A stretch of 64,000 nt of DNA from Amycolatopsis pithecellobii. Lineage in GTDB: Bacteria > Actinomycetota > Actinomycetes > Mycobacteriales > Pseudonocardiaceae. Location: positions 108,674 to 172,673 of the forward strand of contig NZ_WMBA01000008.1 of the NCBI RefSeq assembly GCF_009707865.1. Reading direction: 5' to 3'. The stretch's first letter is position 1, and each line of letters opens with the position of its first letter. The notes under the pieces are model-generated. The model worked only from the letters and a program-made list of their open reading frames with translations. It searched no databases and was not told the origin of the DNA. Of this stretch, positions 33,001 to 41,736 are shown piece by piece. The translations under genes and the position numbers were made by a program.

Positions 33001-35105
33001 CTTTCACGCCCTCGCAAGCGAAAGCGGCGTTCCCTGACGAAGTGGTGACCACCGCGGTCACCCGGCTTGTGCACGTGCCGGGGCCGGCCAAGCCGGTCGC
33101 GCTGGTCACCCTCGACAATGGACACGACCACACCCGGCCCTCGACATTCGGGCCGCAGGGTCTGGCGAGCCTCGACGCGGCGCTGGACGAGGCGTTCGCG
33201 GCTGAGCCCGCCGCGATCGCGGTCACCGGCAAGCCGTTCATCTTCGCCGTCGGCGCGGACCTGTCCGGTGTCGAGGCGGTCTCGGATCCGGCGCTGGCAC
33301 GGGAAATCGCCGCGACCGGGCACGAGGTGTTCCGCCGGCTGACGGACTCGAAAATCCCGACCTTCGCCTTCGTCAACGGTGCGGTCATGGGCGGTGGGCT
33401 GGAACTCGCGCTGTCGTGCCATTACCGGACGTTGTCGGAGAACACCGCGGCCATCGCGTTCCCCGAAGTGTTCCTCGGTCTTTTCCCCGGCTGGGGTGGG
33501 ACCCAGTTGCTGCCGAACCTCATCGGGCCCGACGCCGCGGTCACGGTGATCATCGAGAACGCGTTGAACCAGAACAAGATGCTCAGCGTCGCGAAGGCGG
33601 CCGAGCTGGGTCTGGTGGACGAGGTACTGGGCTCGGCGGACTATCTCGAGCAGTCCCTGCTGTGGCTGGCGAAGGTCGTCAACGGCGAGATCACCGTGCC
33701 GCGCCAGGAAATCGACCGCGGCGCCGGCTGGGACGCGGCGATTGCCCGAGCCAAGTCTATTGTGGACGGAAGGACTCACGGCGCTTCACCTGGCGCGACG
33801 AAGGCCGTGGAGCTGCTGGAACTGGCTCGTGCCAACGATCTCGACGCGGGGTACGCGGCCGAGACCGACGCGCTGGCCGAGCTGCTGATGTCCGATACGC
33901 TGCGCGCCGGGTTGTACTCGTTCAACCTGGTCAACAAGCGGGCGAAGCGGCCCGCCGGTGCGCCGGACAAATCGCTCGCGCGCACGGTGAACAAGGTCGG
34001 CGTCGTCGGCGCGGGACTGATGGCCTCGCAGCTGGCGCTGCTTTTCGTGCGACGGCTCAAGGTTCCGGTCGTGCTGACCGATGTGGACCAGGCGCGCATC
34101 GACAAGGGCGTGTCCTATGTGCACGGTGAGATCGACAAACTCCTTGGCAAGAAGCGGATTTCCCCCGACGAGGCGAACCGGCTGAAGGCACTCGTGTCCG
34201 GCTCACTGGACAAGGCGGCGTTCGCGGACGCGGACTTCGTGATCGAGGCCGTGTTCGAGGAAATGGGCGTCAAGCAGAACGTGTTCGGGGAGCTGGAGTC
34301 CTATGTGTCCCCCGACGCGATCCTCGCGACGAACACGTCTTCGTTGTCGGTCAGCGAGATGGCTTCGAAACTGAACCATCCCGAGCGGGTGGTCGGGTTC
34401 CACTTCTTCAACCCGGTCGCCGTGCTGCCGTTGCTGGAGATCGTGCGCGGTGAGCAGACCGACGACGCGGCACTGGCGACGGCGTTCGCGGTGGGCAAGC
34501 AACTCAAGAAGTCGAGTGTGCTGGTGAAGGACGCGCCGGCGTTCGTGGTGAACCGGCTGCTGCTGCGCTTCCTCGGCGAGGTACTCACCTCGATCGACGA
34601 GGGCACCCCGTTCGAGGTGGCCGACCACGCGCTCGATCCGCTCGGGCTGCCGATGTCGCCGCTGGTGCTGACGCAGCTGGTGGGCCCGGCGATCGCACTG
34701 CACGTCGGCGAGACGCTGCACGCGGCGTTCCCCGGCCGCTTCAGGGTGAGCGAGAACCTCAAGCGCTTCGTGGATTCGGGCAAAACCGCGGTGTGGCAAT
34801 GGGATTCGGCGGGCAACCAGCAGGTCGACCCGGAGGTCGTCGCGCTGTGGCAGCAGGGTGACAAGGTCTCCACGGCCGAAGAGGTTCGCGAGCGCGCGCT
34901 CGCCGCGATCGCCGAGGAAATCAAGATCATGCTCGACGAGGGTGTGGTCGCGCAGGCGCAGGACATCGACCTGTGCCTGATTCTCGGCGCCGGCTGGCCG
35001 TTCTGGCTCGGCGGGATCACGCCGTACCTCGACCGCACCGGCATTTCGGCGAAGGTCAACGGGAAACCGTTCCTCGCACCGGGTGTGGCGTCGGTCCCGG
35101 CGTAA
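32997..35105 (+). CDS. fadB: Enoyl-CoA hydratase/3-hydroxyacyl-CoA dehydrogenase (FadB-like)
   Basis: 702 residues. Residues 1 to about 300 are a crotonase domain (oxyanion segments KPFIFAVGADLSG and NGAVMGGGLELALSCH, Glu in FPEVFLGLFPGWGG). From about 330 comes an NAD-binding dehydrogenase domain (KVGVVGAGLMASQLA), then the C-terminal 3-hydroxyacyl-CoA domain (VGFHFFNPVAVLPLLEIV). It carries the second and third steps of beta-oxidation and pairs with the thiolase just upstream. An intrinsic terminator follows 11 bases after the stop. Confidence 0.94.
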   Translation: MTFTPSQAKAAFPDEVVTTAVTRLVHVPGPAKPVALVTLDNGHDHTRPSTFGPQGLASLDAALDEAFAAEPAAIAVTGKPFIFAVGADLSGVEAVSDPALAREIAATGHEVFRRLTDSKIPTFAFVNGAVMGGGLELALSCHYRTLSENTAAIAFPEVFLGLFPGWGGTQLLPNLIGPDAAVTVIIENALNQNKMLSVAKAAELGLVDEVLGSADYLEQSLLWLAKVVNGEITVPRQEIDRGAGWDAAIARAKSIVDGRTHGASPGATKAVELLELARANDLDAGYAAETDALAELLMSDTLRAGLYSFNLVNKRAKRPAGAPDKSLARTVNKVGVVGAGLMASQLALLFVRRLKVPVVLTDVDQARIDKGVSYVHGEIDKLLGKKRISPDEANRLKALVSGSLDKAAFADADFVIEAVFEEMGVKQNVFGELESYVSPDAILATNTSSLSVSEMASKLNHPERVVGFHFFNPVAVLPLLEIVRGEQTDDAALATAFAVGKQLKKSSVLVKDAPAFVVNRLLLRFLGEVLTSIDEGTPFEVADHALDPLGLPMSPLVLTQLVGPAIALHVGETLHAAFPGRFRVSENLKRFVDSGKTAVWQWDSAGNQQVDPEVVALWQQGDKVSTAEEVRERALAAIAEEIKIMLDEGVVAQAQDIDLCLILGAGWPFWLGGITPYLDRTGISAKVNGKPFLAPGVASVPA

Positions 35106-35115
35106 GTCGCGTATG

Positions 35116-35145
35116 GACCCCGCACGGCTACAGGCGTGCGGGGTC
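35116..35145 (+). terminator. Intrinsic terminator of fadA-fadB
   Basis: Perfect 11-base stem GACCCCGCACG/CGTGCGGGGTC with an 8-base loop, followed by TTTC. It lies between the fadB stop and the convergent PIN-toxin gene. Confidence 0.85.
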
Positions 35146-35147
35146 TT

Positions 35148-35543
35148 TCACACTGCGATGACCTCGACCGCGCGTTCGAGACCGGCAAAATCCTTACTGT
35201 TGCGAGTGACGACGGGAAGCGAATGGACCGCCGCGGTGGCCGCGATCTGCAGATCCATCCGCCGGGGCCGCGGATCTCGACCGGCCTGACGCAGGAGTGC
35301 AGCCAGAGCTCCGTACAACTTCGCGGCCGCCGTATCGAACGGCAGAACCTCTGTCCGCGCAAGCAGATCATCGAGCCGCTCGGTTCGCCGGAGCCGCTCG
35401 ACCGGATCCCGGGTGTCAAGCCCGAACGCCAGTTCGGCGATGGTCACCGCAGTGACAACCGGCGTGGCGCCAGCGAGAACGCCGAGGTCGACTCCCTGGG
35501 GATCGATGATCGCTGACGTGTCGAAGACGATTCGCTTCGTCAC
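35148..35543 (-). CDS. vapC: PIN-domain toxin, VapC type
   Basis: 131 residues of the PIN nuclease fold. Acidic residues are in IVFDTSAIID, TIAELAFGL, RMDLQIAATA and VTRNSKDF. GTG at 35543 makes a GTGA overlap with the antitoxin stop. The partner is Phd/YefM-like, a common combination. Target RNA unknown. Confidence 0.83.
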   Translation of the reverse strand: MTKRIVFDTSAIIDPQGVDLGVLAGATPVVTAVTIAELAFGLDTRDPVERLRRTERLDDLLARTEVLPFDTAAAKLYGALAALLRQAGRDPRPRRMDLQIAATAAVHSLPVVTRNSKDFAGLERAVEVIAV

Positions 35544-35824
35544 CGCCGACGCTCCCACGGATTCTCCGGATAGTCCGGGCCGAAGATTTTGTCATCTTCC
35601 TCGCGGTCACGCCGCCACTGCGCCGCATCGATCGGCGGACGTTTTTTCAGGAACTCGATGAGCTCGCCTGCTGTTGGTCGCGGGTCTCCGTCCGCCTGGT
35701 GTGGGACCAAGTCGGCGATGGGTTTGCCGTTGCGGGTCACGACAAAGCTCTCGCCCTGCTCGACGCGCCGCATGATTTCGGCGTTGTCATTGCGCAGCTC
35801 TCGCTGCCCGATCGTTTGGGTCAT
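35540..35824 (-). CDS. Phd/YefM-family antitoxin
   Basis: 94 residues. MTQTIGQRELRNDNAEIMRR and GESFVVTRNGKPIADLVP form the Phd/YefM DNA-binding fold; the C-terminal half (KKRPPIDAAQWRRDREEDD) is the likely toxin-wrapping segment. ATG at 35824 is preferred to an upstream ATG at 35842 because it gives the standard MTQTIGQRELRN start. Confidence 0.85.
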   Translation of the reverse strand: MTQTIGQRELRNDNAEIMRRVEQGESFVVTRNGKPIADLVPHQADGDPRPTAGELIEFLKKRPPIDAAQWRRDREEDDKIFGPDYPENPWERRR

Positions 35825-35868
35825 GCGGCGAGGGTAGCGCAATATCCGGACAAAGTGCTACGGACGTG

Positions 35869-37035
35869 CTACACCGCGGTAGAACGCGGTCGGCTCGAAT
35901 CACCCGGTGGCAGTAACACCGTCACCGATAGGCCGCCGCCGACTACGGGTTCCGCCGAGACCTGGCCGCCGTGGGCTTCGACGGCCGCTCTGACGATCGA
36001 CAGGCCCAGCCCCGCGCCGGAGCGGGCGGTGCGGGCGACGCCGGCTCGGCGGAAGGGTTCGAACAACTCCGCCACCGTCGCGGAGTCCACCAAGCCGCCG
36101 GACGATCGCACGCGCAGCGTCGCCCACCGCTCACCCGGCTGCGTGAGCACTTCGATCCAGCCGCGTTCCACGTTGTGCCGCACGGCGTTCTCCAGCAGGT
36201 TGCCCGCGATCCGTTCCAGCAGCGCGGGATCACCGCACACGCGCGCGGACTCCGTGGCGAACCGCGCCTGGATACCGTGCTGGTCCGCCTCGCCACGCAC
36301 GGCGCGCCACGCGCTCGACACCACCGTCACCAGATCCACCGGTTCGTTCACGGCCAGGCCGGAACCGTCGGTGCGAGCCAGCAACAGCAACGAGTTCACC
36401 AGCTGCCCGGCACGTTCGGTCGCGTCCCGCACGACGTTGCCCATACGGCGCAGCTCCGCCGCGTCGGCATTGGGATCGGACAGGGTCACGTCCAGTTCGG
36501 TCCGGATCACCGAAAGCGGGGTTCGCAGCTCGTGACTGGCGTTGGCGACGAAATGCCGTTGCGCCTCGAATGCCGCCTGCAACCGGTCGAGCATCGCGTC
36601 GAACGTGTGCGCCAGCTCCGCCAGTTCACCCCGCGAATCGACGTGACCGATCCGTTCGCCGAGCGACTCGACCGAAAGCCGCTGCGCGGTGCCGGTGATC
36701 TCGCGCAACGGCCGCAGCACACCCGAGGTGAATGTCCAGGCCAGAATCGCCGTCGCGGCGACCACACAGAAGAACGCGATCGAGCCGAACAGCAGCACCT
36801 TGTCCCGCGCGTACTCGCGCATGTGCGCAGCCAGCGTGGACGCATCCACATCTACGCCGTTCACCCGGACCGTCGTGCCCGGCGGCAACTGGGGCACGGC
36901 GTCGACCGCGTCGCCGACGAGCGTCCACGCGAGCCACAGCAGCACAAGGCTCACCCCGGCGGCCAGCCCGGTCGCCAGCAACGTGATCCGTGCGCGCAGG
37001 CTGTTCACCGACCGCAGCCCGGCCCGCGGGTTCAC
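35869..37035 (-). CDS. Sensor histidine kinase of a two-component system
   Basis: 388 residues. Two membrane helices (about 17-40 and 80-102) flank a short extracytoplasmic loop of about 40 residues. A HAMP linker (VLRPLREITGTAQRLS) is followed by the phospho-acceptor His168 in NASHELRTPLSV and an HATPase domain (N box NLLENAVRHN, G box GAGLGLSIV). GTG at 37035 overlaps the response-regulator stop as GTGA. The small sensor loop suggests sensing of a membrane or ionic signal. The pair lies directly downstream of the first ECF sigma/anti-sigma genes on the same strand. Confidence 0.9.
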   Translation of the reverse strand: MNPRAGLRSVNSLRARITLLATGLAAGVSLVLLWLAWTLVGDAVDAVPQLPPGTTVRVNGVDVDASTLAAHMREYARDKVLLFGSIAFFCVVAATAILAWTFTSGVLRPLREITGTAQRLSVESLGERIGHVDSRGELAELAHTFDAMLDRLQAAFEAQRHFVANASHELRTPLSVIRTELDVTLSDPNADAAELRRMGNVVRDATERAGQLVNSLLLLARTDGSGLAVNEPVDLVTVVSSAWRAVRGEADQHGIQARFATESARVCGDPALLERIAGNLLENAVRHNVERGWIEVLTQPGERWATLRVRSSGGLVDSATVAELFEPFRRAGVARTARSGAGLGLSIVRAAVEAHGGQVSAEPVVGGGLSVTVLLPPGDSSRPRSTAV

Positions 37036-37709
37036 CCCTTCATGGCACCGGCGTCCGGCACCCGGTATCCCGATCCCACCACGGTCTCGATGATGCCAGG
37101 CTCGCCCAGCTTCTTGCGCAGGGTCATCACCGTCACGCGCACGGTCGTGGTGAACGGGTCGGCGTTCTCGTCCCAGACCCGTTCCAGCAGCTCCTCGCTG
37201 CTGACCACGGCGCCCTTCGCCGACATCAGCACTTCGAGCACGCCGAACTCCTTGCGGGTCAGCTCGACCGGCCCGGCGGCGCGGCGCACTGTGCGGCGTG
37301 CCGGATCGAGCTCGACGTCACCCGCGGTCAGCAGCGGCGGCGCCGCCGGGGTGGCCCGGCGGCCGAGCGCCCGCACGCGGGCGACCAGCTCGGGGAAGGC
37401 GAACGGCTTGGCCAGGTAGTCGTCGGCGCCCAGCGACAGACCTTCGACCCGGTCGGACACCGTGCCGCTGGCGGTGAGCATCAGGACCCTGGTCAGCTCG
37501 CCGGAGGCGACGATCTCCTTGCACAGCTCATCACCGGGCATACCGGGCAGGTCGCGGTCGAGCAGCACCACGTCGTAGCGCGTGATACTCGCCTTCTCGT
37601 GCCCGTCGTCTCCGTTGAGCGCGACGTCGACGGCCATGCCCTCACGACGCAGCCCGCGGGCGATCGCGTCCGCGAGCGCCGCTTCGTCCTCGACTACCAG
37701 AATCCGCAC
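37032..37709 (-). CDS. OmpR/PhoB-family response regulator
   Basis: About 225 residues. The receiver domain has the acidic pair in RILVVEDEAA, phospho-acceptor Asp51 (VLLDRDLPG) and Lys in YLAKPF. The C-terminal winged helix (LTRKEFGVLEVLM, TTTVRVTVMTLRKKLG, VVGSGYRV) is OmpR-like. GTG at 37709 gives the standard MRILVVEDE start; GTG 37718 adds three residues. OmpR-family dimers bind direct repeats one helical turn apart. Such a repeat occurs at 41706-41727. Confidence 0.9.
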   Translation of the reverse strand: MRILVVEDEAALADAIARGLRREGMAVDVALNGDDGHEKASITRYDVVLLDRDLPGMPGDELCKEIVASGELTRVLMLTASGTVSDRVEGLSLGADDYLAKPFAFPELVARVRALGRRATPAAPPLLTAGDVELDPARRTVRRAAGPVELTRKEFGVLEVLMSAKGAVVSSEELLERVWDENADPFTTTVRVTVMTLRKKLGEPGIIETVVGSGYRVPDAGAMKG

Positions 37710-37754
37710 GTGGACCACAGTCCCACAAGTTCCTGAGAAGAGCCTATAAGGACA

Positions 37755-38420
37755 TCAGAGCCGTACCGACACATACTTCTTCCCGTCGAAGTTCTCCACC
37801 TCGACACCCGCCACGTCCGCGGGCGGGACCAGCGCGGCGGCGTCGAGTTCGGTGCCATTCCCTTCACCGGCGACCAGCCAGCTGCCCGCCTCTTCCCGCG
37901 TCCCGTCCCGGGACACGACGTACAGGCGGCACTTCTGGCCCTTCGGGATGCCGCTGACGGACGCGTTCACCCGCACCCAGCCGGCGGCCGGCTGCACCGC
38001 GACCGTCATCTTCGCGCCGGTCGCCGCGTCCGTGCCCGAGGCCGTCCTGGTGCCGGCCGCCTGCGTCACCTCGGGTGGCGCGACCGCGCGGCCGACCATG
38101 ACACCACCTCCGGCGAACGCGGCGGCCACCACCACGGCTGCGGTCGCGGCGATGGTCCGGCCGCGGCGGACCTCTCGCCCGCTTTCCTGCCGTACCTGCC
38201 GCAAGGTGCGCTGCAACAGCAGATCCGCCCCATCGGGCGGGCCGTCGAGCAGCGCTTCGGGCGGCAACCCGTCCAACGCGGCCCGCGCCATCCGCAGCTC
38301 GGTCACCTCCGCCTGGCACCGCCCGCACGAAGCCAGGTGCCGCTCCATCGCACGCATCTCCCGCAAGTCCAGAGCTCCCAGCACGTACGCGCCCACCGAA
38401 TCCGTCTCGTGTCCGATCAC
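37755..38420 (-). CDS. Anti-sigma factor with zinc-binding domain and RskA-like sensor domain (module 1)
   Basis: 221 residues. The N-terminal anti-sigma domain contains the zinc motif HLASCGRC. One membrane helix (about 89-112) leads to an extracytoplasmic RskA-C-like beta domain of about 105 residues. It should hold the preceding sigma factor at the membrane until an envelope signal triggers proteolysis. GTG at 38420 overlaps the sigma stop as GTGA. The paralogue is at 41737-42450. Confidence 0.87.
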   Translation of the reverse strand: MIGHETDSVGAYVLGALDLREMRAMERHLASCGRCQAEVTELRMARAALDGLPPEALLDGPPDGADLLLQRTLRQVRQESGREVRRGRTIAATAAVVVAAAFAGGGVMVGRAVAPPEVTQAAGTRTASGTDAATGAKMTVAVQPAAGWVRVNASVSGIPKGQKCRLYVVSRDGTREEAGSWLVAGEGNGTELDAAALVPPADVAGVEVENFDGKKYVSVRL

Positions 38421-38971
38421 CCGGCCACCTCCGGGATCGCGACCTGCCGGCTTCCGCCGAAGGTCTGCCGCATCGCCCGGAGCGCGTAGTACGACCGCGA
38501 CTTGACCGTGCCGGGCGGCACCCCGAGGCGTTCGGCCGCCTCCGCGACACTGCGGCCACGGAAGTAGATCTCGGTCAGCACGTCCCGGTGCTCCGGGGAC
38601 AGCCGTTCCAGTGCGTCGAGCACGACCATCGAATTCACCACCGAATCGGCGTGGTCGTCCTGCACCGGCCCGGTGACCGTCGTTTCGGCCACCTCCGCCG
38701 GCCGGGCGGCCTTGGCCCGGTAGCGGTCGGTGACGATGTTGCGGGCCACCGTCAGCAGCCAGCCGCGTACCGAGCCCTTGCCGTTGGTCAGTGAATCCGG
38801 ATGCCGCCAGGCACGGACCAGGGTTTCCTGGACGACGTCCTCGGCCGCGGCCTGATCGTTCGTCAGCCGGGTCGCGTAGGCGAGGAGCGCCCGTCCGTGT
38901 TCTTGATAGAGCGCTCGGATCAGTGCCTCATCGGCAACCGCCGCTCGTTTGCGGGCCCACAGAGCCGGCAT
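38417..38971 (-). CDS. ECF-subfamily RNA polymerase sigma factor (module 1)
   Basis: 184 residues with only regions 2 and 4. Region 2 includes ALLAYATRLTNDQAAAEDVVQE and RGWLLTVARNIVTDRYRA; region 4 includes LSPEHRDVLTEIYFRGRSV and LGVPPGTVKSRSYYALRAM. It closely resembles the second sigma factor of this window. It starts 20 bases after the lipoprotein gene, so it is probably transcribed from the ECF-type promoter at 39956-39980 and therefore autoregulated. Confidence 0.9.
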   Translation of the reverse strand: MPALWARKRAAVADEALIRALYQEHGRALLAYATRLTNDQAAAEDVVQETLVRAWRHPDSLTNGKGSVRGWLLTVARNIVTDRYRAKAARPAEVAETTVTGPVQDDHADSVVNSMVVLDALERLSPEHRDVLTEIYFRGRSVAEAAERLGVPPGTVKSRSYYALRAMRQTFGGSRQVAIPEVAG

Positions 38972-38991
38972 CCGGCCACTCCTTGATCTCT

Positions 38992-39897
38992 TCAGTAAGT
39001 CGAGTTTGTGGTGGTGGGTTTCTTGCCGTCGGCGACCTTGCAGCCGGCGGGTTCGACCTCGAACCAGGTGCCGCCGACGGCGTGCCCGTTCGCCTGCCCC
39101 GGCGCGGTGTCCTTGGCGAAGCGGTACATCGGCCAGCCGCCGACGGTGACCTGCTCGGTGCCATCGGCGCGGCGCACCTTGCCGACGAGCTTCGGGTCCA
39201 CCCCGTTGATCTTGACGTCCCCCTGCGCCAGCAGGGGCGGCCACTTCGCGGCACAGTCACCGTCGCAAGTGGACTTCGACGGTTTCTTGCTGTCCTTGGT
39301 GAACAGGTAGAGCGTCATCCCGTTCTGGTCGGTCAGCACCGTGTCGAGACCGGGGATGTCGGTCGTGTTGATCGCGGTCTGTTCCGCCGGTGCGGCCGCG
39401 CCGGCCTTCGCACCGGCCGGGGTGACCGCGCTCCAGGCACCGCCGACACCCTGTCCCTTGGCCTGTCCCGGTGCGGTGTCCTTGGCGTAGCGGTAAACCG
39501 CCCAGCCGTTGACCGTGATCTGCTGGGTGCCATCGGTGCGCATCAAGGTGCCGACGAGTTTCGAGTCCACGCCCTGCACATCGACCGATCCGGTGGCCAG
39601 CACCGGCGGCCACGCCGTCGCGCAGTCACCGTCGCAATTGGACTGTGGCGGATTCGCGGTGTCTTTGTCGAAGCGGTAGAGCGTCATGCCGTTCGCATCG
39701 GTCAGCACCTGACCGAGGCCCTGGACGTTCGCCGCCGTCAGCTTCACGGTGGCGGCGGGCTGGGCCACGGCCTGGCGCTGCACCGCGACCGGCGGGTTGG
39801 TGGCACCGCTGTCCGCGGTGCCGGCGGTGCTACTGCAGGCGCCGAGCAGGCCGAGGCTGAGCACGGCGGTGGCCGTGACGAAGTGACGCGCTGACAT
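38992..39897 (-). CDS. Lipoprotein with duplicated PF03640-type secreted repeats
   Basis: 301 residues. The signal peptide ends in the lipobox LLGAC. The mature protein contains two homologous halves, each with the secreted-repeat pattern LTDANGMTLYRFDKDTANPP, C-D-G-D-C, WPP and then NGWAVYRYAKDTAPGQ with GGAWSAV. The second half repeats this as DQNGMTLYLFTKDSKKP and GGWPMYRFAKDTAPGQ. Function is unknown; the conserved CDGDC pair and aromatic residues suggest a disulfide or redox-linked fold. Single-copy relative at 43250-43786. It heads the ECF sigma operon. Confidence 0.85.
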   Translation of the reverse strand: MSARHFVTATAVLSLGLLGACSSTAGTADSGATNPPVAVQRQAVAQPAATVKLTAANVQGLGQVLTDANGMTLYRFDKDTANPPQSNCDGDCATAWPPVLATGSVDVQGVDSKLVGTLMRTDGTQQITVNGWAVYRYAKDTAPGQAKGQGVGGAWSAVTPAGAKAGAAAPAEQTAINTTDIPGLDTVLTDQNGMTLYLFTKDSKKPSKSTCDGDCAAKWPPLLAQGDVKINGVDPKLVGKVRRADGTEQVTVGGWPMYRFAKDTAPGQANGHAVGGTWFEVEPAGCKVADGKKPTTTNSTY

Positions 39898-39955
39898 GGG
39901 GGCTCCTTCGCTGGCTGATGGTCCCGCGGCTGCCGCGAAGACCGGCACCAGGCAC

Positions 39956-39980
39956 ACGGGTGCCGGCGCGGCCCGGTTCA
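39956..39980 (-). promoter_or_regulatory. ECF-type promoter of lipoprotein/sigma module 1
   Basis: On the minus strand TGAACC (39980-39975) is followed after exactly 16 bases by CGTGT (from 39958). This matches the usual AAC/CGT pattern of ECF promoters and is the same motif and spacing as at 41670-41696 and 43070-43096. The predicted start lies about 50 bases upstream of the lipoprotein ATG. Confidence 0.65.
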
Positions 39981-40018
39981 GCCCGTTTCCGGGTTTTCCG
40001 GGCCGCGCCGGCGCCGGT

Positions 40019-41551
40019 TCACTCGTTACAGGTCCGGCCCGAATTCACGCAGTTGACCAGGCGCCACATGATGCGCTGCGACATCACGTTGGCGAAGTCG
40101 TCGTGATCGGACAGTGGATTGTGGTGTTCCTCGGGGAACGAGTCCACTTTGTACTGTCCGGCGGTCTGGACGGCACGCGGGATGTCGTAGGTCAGGGTGA
40201 CCCGGAGTTGGGGCACCGCAACGAATCCCTGCTTGCACCGGCCGTTCGCGTCGGGGAACACGATATGCGTGCGATGGTTGGCGCTGTCGATGTTCTTGCC
40301 GTCCCAGCAGCTCGGGAAGTCGTGGATCCGCTCGACTTTGCTGCCTTCGGGGCAGATCGGGTACTTCTCGGTGAGCCGGTCCTCGAACCCGGTGCAGGTC
40401 CAGCTGGCCCGCGCGTTCGCCGGGCCGTTGGCGCCTTCCTTCGCGTCACCGTAAAGCACCCGCAGGAACTGCGGCATCGCACGAACCCGGGTCACCGGGT
40501 TGCCGCGGAAGGTCAGCGCCACGGTGGCCGGGCGCTGGATCTCGCCGTCGTTGCCGGCCACTTCGTTGTTCTCGTCCGGGCCCGGCAGCTCGCTCGCCGA
40601 CGTGGTGGTCGACGGTGCGGGCGCACTGGTCGTCGTCTCCGGCGGCCGGTTTCCCTTGCCACCACGGCCACGCCGCTGCGACTGGGCCGCCTTCACATCC
40701 GGCCCGTCGCTGTTCTGGTCACCGTTGTCGATACCGTCGCTGTTCTGGTCCTTCACCGCGCAAGTGGCCAGGTCCTGGCTCTGGTCCAGCTGTCCTCCGG
40801 CGGCCTGGGCGATCTTGTCGATGCTTGCCTTTCGCTTGTCCTTCAACGGGTTCAGTACGGTCGCCGGGTCACCGCCACCGGCCTGCACGTCGGCCATCTG
40901 CGCGTTCGCCGCATCGGCTTCCTGATCGAGGGTATCCAGTTCGGTGTCCACTGTGGACTGCGCCTGATCCGGTACCTCGTTCAGCTGGCTGGCCACGTCC
41001 GGGCAGTCCACCCGCGGAGTTACCGCATCCTGGATGGCGGCGGCACGCTCGGCGTCGACGTCGGCCTCCGCGGGCTGCTCGGGTGCGTTGCTCTTCTCTT
41101 CGTCTCCGGTGTCGATGCGCACCACCGGCCAGAAATAGGCGGACTTGTCACCGTTCTTGCAGGTGGTGCCACCCGCCAGCAGACTCTTGTTGTTCGAGTC
41201 GGCGTTGGTGGTCAGGTTGCCGACGTAGTCGTGCAGATGCTGGGCGCCGTTGCGGATGCCGGGCTGTGCGATGAAGTTGTCGGGGTTGAAGTGGCCGTTC
41301 TCGTTCTTGCCACAGTCCACCGTGAACGTGCCCTTCGACGCGAACCTGTTCGCGGGCGGGGTTTTCACGTTGGGCGCGACGGTGGTGATGTCGACGAAGA
41401 AGGACTTGTCGACGGCGTCGGCGCTGGCGTGTCCGACGTCGCCGACGGTGGTCGCGACGACGACGCCACTCACCGCCAGTACCAGTCCGATACCGCCGGT
41501 CAGGATCTTGGTCCGGCGGGTGACGCGATGTCGGCCGTCTGTGCGGGCCAT
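40019..41551 (-). CDS. Secreted DUF1996 protein with long central insertion
   Basis: 510 residues. A basic start with one membrane helix or signal (KILTGGIGLVLAVSGVVVATT) leads to two blocks of the DUF1996 family: an N-terminal part with GHFNPDNF and QHLHDYVGN, and a C-terminal part with IHDFPSCWDG, SANHRTHIVFP and HHNPLSDHDDF. Between them, about residues 150-335, is a low-complexity acidic, Gln/Asp/Thr-rich and partly coiled segment not typical of the family. Many conserved histidines suggest metal binding; function unknown. An ECF-type promoter and a direct repeat lie upstream. Confidence 0.82.
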   Translation of the reverse strand: MARTDGRHRVTRRTKILTGGIGLVLAVSGVVVATTVGDVGHASADAVDKSFFVDITTVAPNVKTPPANRFASKGTFTVDCGKNENGHFNPDNFIAQPGIRNGAQHLHDYVGNLTTNADSNNKSLLAGGTTCKNGDKSAYFWPVVRIDTGDEEKSNAPEQPAEADVDAERAAAIQDAVTPRVDCPDVASQLNEVPDQAQSTVDTELDTLDQEADAANAQMADVQAGGGDPATVLNPLKDKRKASIDKIAQAAGGQLDQSQDLATCAVKDQNSDGIDNGDQNSDGPDVKAAQSQRRGRGGKGNRPPETTTSAPAPSTTTSASELPGPDENNEVAGNDGEIQRPATVALTFRGNPVTRVRAMPQFLRVLYGDAKEGANGPANARASWTCTGFEDRLTEKYPICPEGSKVERIHDFPSCWDGKNIDSANHRTHIVFPDANGRCKQGFVAVPQLRVTLTYDIPRAVQTAGQYKVDSFPEEHHNPLSDHDDFANVMSQRIMWRLVNCVNSGRTCNE

Positions 41552-41669
41552 GCAGTACTCACCTCGTTCGGTTTCCGCCGAGGGGCGCCCGCGACGGGGG
41601 CAGCCACCAAGGCAACAGCAGGGATTGAGAGTGGTGACGGAGAAGGCCCCCGAGGCCCGTCACTGAGTC

Positions 41670-41696
41670 ATACGGACGCGAGGCTTAGGTAGTTCA
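41670..41696 (-). promoter_or_regulatory. ECF-type promoter of the DUF1996 gene
   Basis: On the minus strand TGAACT (41696-41691), a 16-base spacer and CGTAT (41674-41670). The motif is the same as in front of both PF03640-type lipoproteins. The expected leader to the ATG at 41551 is about 110 bases. Confidence 0.65.
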
Positions 41697-41705
41697 AAAT
41701 GCGAC

Positions 41706-41727
41706 CTGGCCGTTATCTTGCCGTTAT
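41706..41727 (-). promoter_or_regulatory. 11-base tandem direct repeat upstream of the DUF1996 promoter
   Basis: On the minus strand ATAACGGCAAG is followed immediately by ATAACGGCCAG (10 of 11 identical), one helical turn apart and about 10 bases upstream of the -35 element. This is the classic layout of an OmpR-family regulator site placed for activation. The palindrome CGTTATAACG (41722-41731) overlaps it. Confidence 0.55.
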
Positions 41728-41736
41728 AACGCCTGG

